Under the pieces are notes generated by a model. The model was not told where the DNA came from, did not search any database, and saw only the letters and a list, made by a program, of their open reading frames with translations. From contig NC_081407.1 of the NCBI RefSeq assembly GCF_030272615.1, forward strand, positions 262,806,574 to 262,870,573: 64,000 bases of DNA, written 5' to 3'. Position 1 is the stretch's first letter; each line of letters opens with the position of its first letter. Below are positions 57,755 to 64,000 of this stretch, one piece after another. The DNA is from Cryptomeria japonica. Lineage: Eukaryota; Streptophyta; Pinopsida; Cupressales; Cupressaceae. A program made the translations under genes and the position numbers.

Positions 57755-58831
57755 ATGAATATGGCTTTGGAGAAGCAACTTGAGATGGCACTTGAAGATT
57801 ATGATGATGAAAGGTTGAAGAACTTAAAGCTACAAGATGAATTGAAATCTGCTAAGGAATTCATTCTTGTCCTACAAGAGAGGCTATCATTTGTTCAAGC
57901 TAGAAGGAAGAAACTTTTGCAAAGTCAGGATGATGAGGAGAAAGATGCACTTAAGGAACAATGTCAGAAATTGAGTCAAGAAAACATGGTTATGAAGAGT
58001 GAAATGAAAGTTATAACTATGAGGATGTCTAAGGAGATTGAGGATAGAAAGAAAAAGGAAGAAAATCTTGGTGTATCCCTGAAGAACAAATTTGAAGAAT
58101 GTGGTAGGTTGGTTCATGAAAATTATATGTTGAGAACTAATTTGGTACAATCCCAGAGTAATGAGAAAGAACTTGAAAGACAAATGATAATACTAAGAGA
58201 AGATTTAACTACTACAAGTGAGTACAAAGAAAAATTCAAGATCAGCTTGACACAACTTGATGAGTTATTGAAGAGACAGAGGCAGATTGGAGATTCCAGT
58301 GGACTTGGATTTGAGCAAGGACATAGTTTCGGTACTGCTAATGAAGATCAAAGCCATAAGGCACCAGTAAGAAAATTCAATTCTTATAAATTCAATGGTA
58401 GATGTTTTGTTTGTAATAGATTTGGTCACATGGCTAGACAATGTAGAAATAGAGAAAATCGGAACCCTGATTCTGCTTCCGGTAAATGTTTTAAATGCAG
58501 TAAGTTTAGTCATAAGATAGAAGATTGCAGAATGAATGTAAAATACTATGCTTGTGAATTTTTTGGACATATGGCTAATCAGTGCAGGTCAAGCAATTTC
58601 ACCAGTTTTAGCAAAGCAATTTGGAAGAACAATGTTACATGTTATGCATGTAATGAAGTTGGACATATTGCTAAGTTTTGTAGAAGCATAAATCCACTGG
58701 TTAGTAATGGAAGATCAAATGAAAAAGGAAAGAGAAGGTTAGTGAAATCTGGCAAGATCATACTCAGAGATGGGTTAGGAAGACTGAATAACAATCATCA
58801 GATGGGAATGTCCCAGTTACTTATCCAGTGA
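57755..58831 (+). CDS. E3 gag-like protein: coiled coil with CCHC knuckles
   Basis: Open for 358 codons from ATG 57755 (M-N-M-A-L-E-K-Q-L-E). The frame extends upstream to 57659 through the LTR end but has no good start there. Residues ~1-190 are coiled coil; then R-Q-R-Q-I-G-D-S-S-G-L-G-F, then four knuckle positions. Knuckles 1 (C-F-V-C), 2 (C-F-K-C) and 4 (C-Y-A-C) have all ligands. Knuckle 3 starts Y-Y-A-C, so its first Cys is lost; E2 keeps C-Y-V-C there. No capsid domain. Parallel to the E2 protein throughout. It is open, but the rest of E3 is dead, so expression is doubtful. Confidence 0.85.
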   Translation: MNMALEKQLEMALEDYDDERLKNLKLQDELKSAKEFILVLQERLSFVQARRKKLLQSQDDEEKDALKEQCQKLSQENMVMKSEMKVITMRMSKEIEDRKKKEENLGVSLKNKFEECGRLVHENYMLRTNLVQSQSNEKELERQMIILREDLTTTSEYKEKFKISLTQLDELLKRQRQIGDSSGLGFEQGHSFGTANEDQSHKAPVRKFNSYKFNGRCFVCNRFGHMARQCRNRENRNPDSASGKCFKCSKFSHKIEDCRMNVKYYACEFFGHMANQCRSSNFTSFSKAIWKNNVTCYACNEVGHIAKFCRSINPLVSNGRSNEKGKRRLVKSGKIILRDGLGRLNNNHQMGMSQLLIQ

Positions 58832-59221
58832 AAGAGGTTGCTCCTGCACTGGCAGTGAGCTCATCCGGTAACTAAGGCAGATGCCTCGGGGGTAGGAAAA
58901 ACTCATGAAGATGCTGCATATGCCTCGGGAAGAGGTTCTGGAAGATGTTTCAGATATTGGAGAGGATTATCTAGCATGGATATGTTCTGAGTGAGTTCGG
59001 GTATCTTTCACCGACAATCATTTATGTCAATGGAATATTAAGGTTTTTCTCAAAGGTTAAAAGGTCGAATACACTTCATTGTTAATCACCTTGCATTCAG
59101 AGTGATTCAAAGTGACTAAGTGTGATCAGAAGCTATTCAGAGACAATCAAATTTCTTCTTGAGCGATTTCACCGATGTCTGGAAGAGTTTGTTGAAGGTT
59201 TTCACCGAGAGCAATCAAGGA
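58832..59221 (+). other. Spacer between E3 gag and ORF2
   Basis: No coding sequence; about 390 bp, like 45044-44591 in E2 and the first 250 bp of the window in E1. Confidence 0.6.
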
Positions 59222-61171
59222 CTGCCCCAGGCCAATTTTCAAGTGGTATCCACATGTGGCTACCCTGGAAGATTCGGTTGGAGAGTTTTCTCATGTTCTA
59301 GAGGAAGTCATGTATGTAGAGGATGTTAGGGAATACATTCACTATCATATCGAGGACTTGGGAACTTCAGAGATTAAGGGCATGTATATGAGTGAGCTAA
59401 TGGGAGAATCTGGAAAGATCAAACCAACATATAAACATATTAAAGACCTAGGGTTTACAAACATTCTGGATATTCTAGAGTTTGAGGATGAGATAATTTG
59501 ATATGTTCTGAGAAAAGTACATGGGGAATTCATATGGCTGAATAGACCTTATAAATCCACCAAGGAAGCCATCTAAGTAATCACTAGTTTTCCATCAGTA
59601 GGGCAACATCCAAACAAGAAAGTTTCAAATGATTTCATGAGGAAGATCACCGACGCTACATCTAACAAAAGATCCATGAAAGTTAGTACTATCATCGACA
59701 CAAACATCAAACTTGGTAGCATGATTATTGGATATAAGGTAACTCAGTCAAACAAACTTAATTTCATTTCCAGTTCATGCATTTTGGCTGCATACAAAAT
59801 GATGAGAGATAATATAAAGTTAGATCTATGCAGTTGGATGCTTGATGAGTTATTAATAAACTTAGGGAAGATTAAGGGTGAGAAGAAGGGTACTTTTTGG
59901 TATGGGAACTTGTTAGTTTGCCTAATGTTATATTTTTTGAATGATACACCCGGTTCTAGTAAGAGGCAATGGGATTTTGACATTCTGGTAGGAAGACAAT
60001 TGAAATAGTCAATTGCTGCATTAGGAAGCCAGAGAAATGATAAGGTATGGGGCTATTTTAAGGCATTTCAAAAATATATGAGATCTAGGATAAGGGTACC
60101 TCAGCATATTTTAGAAAAATACTCTACCGACATATGCTTCATGGTAAAGAAGGATGAGACTCTCATGGAAGCAGTTAAGCCCTGAAAGATTTGGATTGAG
60201 GAAATGGACTATGAGGTAGATGTACAGATTCTTGATGCCTATGCACAAGTACTAATTGATGCACCAATTGATGAGGCAGAGAGGCCCTGTGGTACTGCAC
60301 AATAGAAGACTCAAGAGGTTGAAACAGAGTTCAACCAGAAGAAAAGAGAGAAGCGGGAAGGAAAAGCAAGTTTGTACATAAGGTCTCAAAGGACATCAAG
60401 GAACTAATTGATGTTGCCCCAGAGAAAGGTAGAAAGAGGAAGGATCCAGAAGTTCATATTGAACCTATTACTGCAAAATCTGAATCAGAGGATGACACAC
60501 CATTAGCATTTAAGAGGGTTGTTACGAAGAAACCGAAGGAAACAAAGGTAGAAGCAAAGAAGAAACCACTTAGGAAGGTCACAATAAAGCTACCAACACA
60601 AAAGAAAGCACCTAAAGCTACACCTATAGTTGTATCTAATACTGCCAAAAGGAAGAAGAAGAGTGATATCGACTTAGCACTTTAAACTGGTAATGTGACT
60701 ATCATACCACCTAAAACTTGTGCAGAAATTGTAGATGAAATCACTAAAGATGACATGTTGAAGAATGTTAAATTTTATTATGAAAACTTAGAGGATGATG
60801 AATAGAGAGAGGTAGAGGAAGTAGTCCTATTATACTTGGATATCTATAATAAAGCCTTAATAGAGATAGAAAATCAAATACCGATTGAGTTATCTAACAT
60901 GTTGGATGCTAGAAGATTATCAGCTATGCAAGAGGATAAACACATTAAAATTCAAGAACTATTATCTATCTATGTTACTATAGCTCTAGATGAAATGGAA
61001 AATACACTTGAGGCGGAAAACAAAAGTTTTCAATAGTAAACATAGGTTAACTATCCCCCTGCTAGGGAGAGTGAATGAAGTAATAAAGGAAACTCAAAAA
61101 GCATAAATTAAATTTTTGGGAGAAAAAAGAGGATTATTTACTTCACTAGAAACCAAGAAAGGCACTATAAA
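59222..61171 (+). pseudogene. E3 ORF2 relic
   Basis: Follows E2 ORF2 from its N-terminus: Y-I-H-Y-H-I-E-D-L-G, then Y-V-L-R-K-V-H-G-E-F-I-W-L, D-T-N-I-K-L-G-S-M-I-I-G-Y, F-W-Y-G-N-L-L-V-C-L-M-L. Stops lie at 59499, 59574, 60006, 60182 and 60303, and frameshifts after 60300. The last recognisable block, G-R-V-N-E-V-I-K-E-T, lies at about 61060-61095, before the E4 insertion. The start codon is unclear (a GTG near 59256 is in frame). Confidence 0.75.
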
Positions 61172-61978
61172 TGTTAGGATTCCCACATATACTGAGAGGG
61201 GGGGATGAATCAGTATCTAACTGGTTTTTAAATTTTCTCGACTTAAAACATGTAGAACATATTAATATTGAATACTGGTAAACAAGAAATAATGCAATAA
61301 ATAGAGATAACAACAACCACATGAAAAACACACCATAACACAGTAGTTTAACGAGGAAACCTGATGTGGGAAAAACCTTGATGGGATTTGTGACCCACAA
61401 TATTCACTTACTGGCCAATAAGAGAATATTACTGCTACAAGAGGGGCCTGCACATGTAGGAAGGCCAAGTGCCTAGAGCTCACTACTCAATTACAAAATG
61501 GGAAGTCTCACTGACTTACAAAATGGATTATATAAATCCAATGTCTTGTACTGCTTCAAAATAGCATCTACTATGCCAGATCCAGTACCAGTTTATAGCT
61601 CTGCTACATACATAAACCCTTAACCTATAATTCGCATAATAGGTCTGCCTTATTTCGCCTATATATTTTCTTCCTTCTATTTCAAAATGTTCTACAATGA
61701 TCTCTTATATATAAGAGTCATTTTACAACTTGCCAAGTTAGCTTACAATGATTTTACAATAATAAACAAAAATATATTACAAACAAAATCCCTATCGGCT
61801 TCTATGTTGGTATGCTTCCTTTTACTAGCAGTGCCAGTGGTCTATGTGCTGGTGTAGAGTCTGTCTTTGCCGGTGCTGGTGAATTGTCTTTGCCGGTGTC
61901 ATAGGATTGTAAGGTTGCCATCAATGACAAAACCTTCAATCACCTAAAATGTCTCATTGGAGTGTGCATTTGCCAACA
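61172..61978 (-). repeat. E4 3' LTR
   Basis: On the minus strand starts TGTTGGCAAATGC at 61978 and ends GGGAATCCTAACA at 61172; 807 bp. Parallel to the E2 LTR, with tgccggtg motifs near 61800-61905. Confidence 0.93.
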
Positions 61979-62200
61979 ATCTCCCCAATTGGCATTGATG
62001 GCAACACTCATTAGAATAATCCAAAAACTGTCATCCAAAAAGAATCTGCCGATATTGTCTTACCAAAAATGTGTACCAAAAGAATATGTGCTCCCCCTAA
62101 GTTGATGAGTCATTTGCTGATTATTTTTCTCATTCCACTACTCCCCCTTTGGCATCAATGACAAAGGTTGTCAAAGTGTCAATGAGTGTGGTTTCCTGCT
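61979..62200 (-). promoter_or_regulatory. E4 tail with polypurine motifs
   Basis: Minus-strand GGGGAGAT touches the LTR (61979-61986); further GGGGGAG runs lie near 62092 and 62142, as in E2. Confidence 0.75.
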
Positions 62201-64000
62201 TCATCCTTGTAACTGGTTGGTTACAATTTGAAAAAGTTTTGCAAAACCCAGATTCAAGCTCTCAATGAACTTTTTGTTGTCTTTTATTGTGGCCTCTGTC
62301 CTCTAAACTGTACCGGCGAGGTGTTGCATTTGCTTTGCTGGTGTTTTCTATCCTGGAACCAAGGCATCAGATATTTCTTTCCTTAATGAGGCGAGATAGT
62401 CCAATTTTGGACTAAGTCTCCATTTAAGATCTTTACCCTTTCCTTTTATTCTTTCTTTGTCTCTTTCCAACTTTAGTAGTTCTTCCTCAAAACCTATTAT
62501 TTTCTGCTCAAAAACTGATAATGAATTAGATGAATTGATGAAATTGTCAGCTAGTTGATTTATTTCTTCCTATATCTTGCTAATTTTCTTGTCTATATCA
62601 ACTGACAGAAAGTTAGTTTTACATGTGTCCCTGTACAAAGTTTTGAATTCCTTCAATGTGCTACATAGTTTTGGTAGAAGTGTGTCAAATTGCCTTGTAC
62701 ACTTCTTTATTTTGTCCTCAAAGAATTTGTGTTTTTCCTTCTCTAATCTCTCCTTGAATGCTCCCTCTTTTATTTGTTCAACTGTCACAGTGTTTTCAGT
62801 AATATATTTAGACAAAGTGTCAAGTTAACTCAAAGAATCTTTATTATCTACATTACATTTTGGTGCTATCATTTTCAAAATTGGAATGGTGTCATCTATT
62901 GCCTTGTAATCCTGTGAGCTACAATCTATTATCTTCTTTATGGAATCCAAAAGCACTTCTGTAACATTAGTTGGTTTGAATTCTGTACTTGAAGAGCCAA
63001 CACTTTGTATTCCGTCGGTGGGAGAAATATCCTTGCTTGTGGTGACCTCTGGTAGGTCATTTTGTGTTTCCATTTCTTTAAGGAAAGGTTTGTCTTGATT
63101 AGCTGTTGCCGGTGGCACTGACTCTGTATGAACCTGTTGCAGTGATGGAGCTTGTTGCTCTGCTTGTTGCTTTGTGTTATCATATGCCGGTTTACCTTCT
63201 GTACCATCAGTTACCAGTTGCTCATTACCCATATCTGTCTTCTCAGTTGTATCCTTATCTACCACAATATTGACATTGTGAGTATCAATGTCCACTATGT
63301 ATAATACCTCAGAGTTAGGATTTGTTTCCTCTTTTGATATGTCCATGCTCTCACTATCCAATTGATTATCAGTACTCACTATCAGTGGAGTATTCAGAGG
63401 CGGTGGGGATAAATTATCTTTTTTTTTTATGCTAGGTGGTCCACCAACCTTTCCTTTTCCCTTATCCTTATCCTTTTGATATACTTTGATGTGTTTGGGT
63501 TTGCTATATTCTTCCTGCTTTTCCTTCTCTACAAGGAATATGTCCCATGCATTTGTAGTTTCCTCTACTACCTCATTTACTCTACCAACCATAAGTGCTA
63601 CATGCTAGTGTGCAGTTGAAAATACTGACCGGTTAGCCTCTAAGATCAGATCATCTATTTCTTTTGGTGAGTTGACAGGATAAATAGCAAGTAGTTTTTC
63701 AATTTTCATTTTCTTATCAAGCTCTACAATAGCTTGCCTTCTAGCTTCAAGTCTTTTAAATAGTTCTACTGGTAATTCATCTACAACTTGCATTAGAAAT
63801 TTCTTGTAAATGTCCAAGTGTAGAATTACACTATTTTCGACTTTCTCCTTGTCATCAACTGATAATGAATCATATAATTTATTGATGTTTTTCAGTTGTC
63901 CATCCTCTGTTATTTCATCTAGTAGTTTGTCAATTGGAGCAATGTTTTGTTGAGTCTTCTTCTTGGGTGTTAACTTCTTCTTCTTTGGAGTTATCTTCTT
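62201..64000 (-). pseudogene. E4 ORF2 relic (C-terminal two thirds)
   Basis: Mostly in one frame from 64000 to a TGA at 62203-62201. Stops include TAG near 63602 (between T-A-H and H-V-A-L-M), TAA near 62827 and TAG near 62573 (CAG, Gln, in E2). Contains K-L-L-A-I-Y-P-V-N-S-P-K-E-I-D-D-L, G-K-G-K-V-G-G-P-P-S-I-K, N-V-T-E-V-L-L-D-S-I-K-K-I, and the coiled-coil end E-E-E-L-L-K-L-E-R. All match E2. It shows where the E2 frameshifts lie. Confidence 0.8.

Larger units (their letters stand above)
56761..61171 (+). mobile_element. E3: 5' part of a gag plus ORF2 element, cut by E4
   Basis: Order: LTR (56761-57677), PBS, gag ORF, spacer, ORF2 relic. The ORF2 frame breaks off at 61171 with a match to the E2/E4 block G-R-V-N-E-V-x-x-E-T, where the E4 LTR starts. 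The LTR is the same family as E5 (4969-5914), whose other side touches a copia RNase H relic. No pol is visible. Confidence 0.88.
61172..64000 (-). mobile_element. E4: 3' part of a gag plus ORF2 element
   Basis: On the minus strand: ORF2 C-terminal two thirds (64000-62201), tail with GGGGGAG runs, 3' LTR (61978-61172). The rest continues outside the window. Close to E2 in order and sequence. Inserted into the ORF2 of E3. Confidence 0.9.

Overview
The window is plant nuclear DNA made almost entirely of nested LTR retrotransposons. No host gene, rRNA, tRNA gene or CRISPR array can be supported. The evidence for a land plant is: initiator-tRNA-Met primer binding sites (TGGTATCAGAGC) next to copia LTRs, a Tat/Ogre-type gypsy element with a second RNase H, a PR-plus-G-patch gypsy relic, a tRNA-derived SINE, and stop codons that mostly look like CAG to TAG changes (CHG-methylation decay). 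The amount of old nested retroelement DNA suggests a large genome, possibly a gymnosperm; that last step is inference.

Layout. 1-4736 (+): ORF2 relic and 3' LTR of element E1, which abuts and probably interrupts the gag of E5. 4737-8899 (-): E5 gag start, PBS and LTR, then copia RNase H debris and LTR-like DNA. 8900-10515: a TGTA-type LTR. 10981-38963 (+): a giant gypsy element with about 6-7 kb LTRs. Each LTR carries a decayed ~1,190-codon accessory ORF. The interior (18.0-24.3 kb) encodes gag, protease, an RNase H placed before the RT, the RT, a catalytically dead second RNase H, and integrase. Its 3' LTR is split by an 8.7 kb element (28562-37257, TSD CTCCT) encoding only a protease/G-patch polyprotein.

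38963-40348: AT-rich DNA. 40349-46970 (-): E2, a complete element with TSD ATTGC, 849/850 bp LTRs, a coiled-coil/zinc-knuckle gag and a ~1,065-codon ORF2, but no pol. 46976-48233: 3' end of a TGTA-type element, interrupted by copia C1 (48234-49920, +), which is itself interrupted by copia C2 (49925-53560, -; RT and RNase H remain). 53817-53945: a tRNA-derived SINE with a 16 bp TSD in AT-rich DNA. 55302-56649: an LTR. 56761-61171 (+): E3, with LTR, PBS, open gag and broken ORF2. 61172-64000 (-): E4, with 3' LTR and ORF2 C-terminus, inserted into the ORF2 of E3.

Two systems stand out. First, the giant Tat-like element has an RNase H with all four acidic positions upstream of the RT, no catalytic residues left in the normal RNase H, and an accessory ORF inside its LTRs. 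Second, a pol-less copia-derived family (E1-E4, LTR kin E5) pairs a capsid-less gag with a very large ORF2 of unknown function. The copia pol relics nearby suggest where its enzymes could come from. All copies except two gag-like ORFs carry stops or frameshifts.
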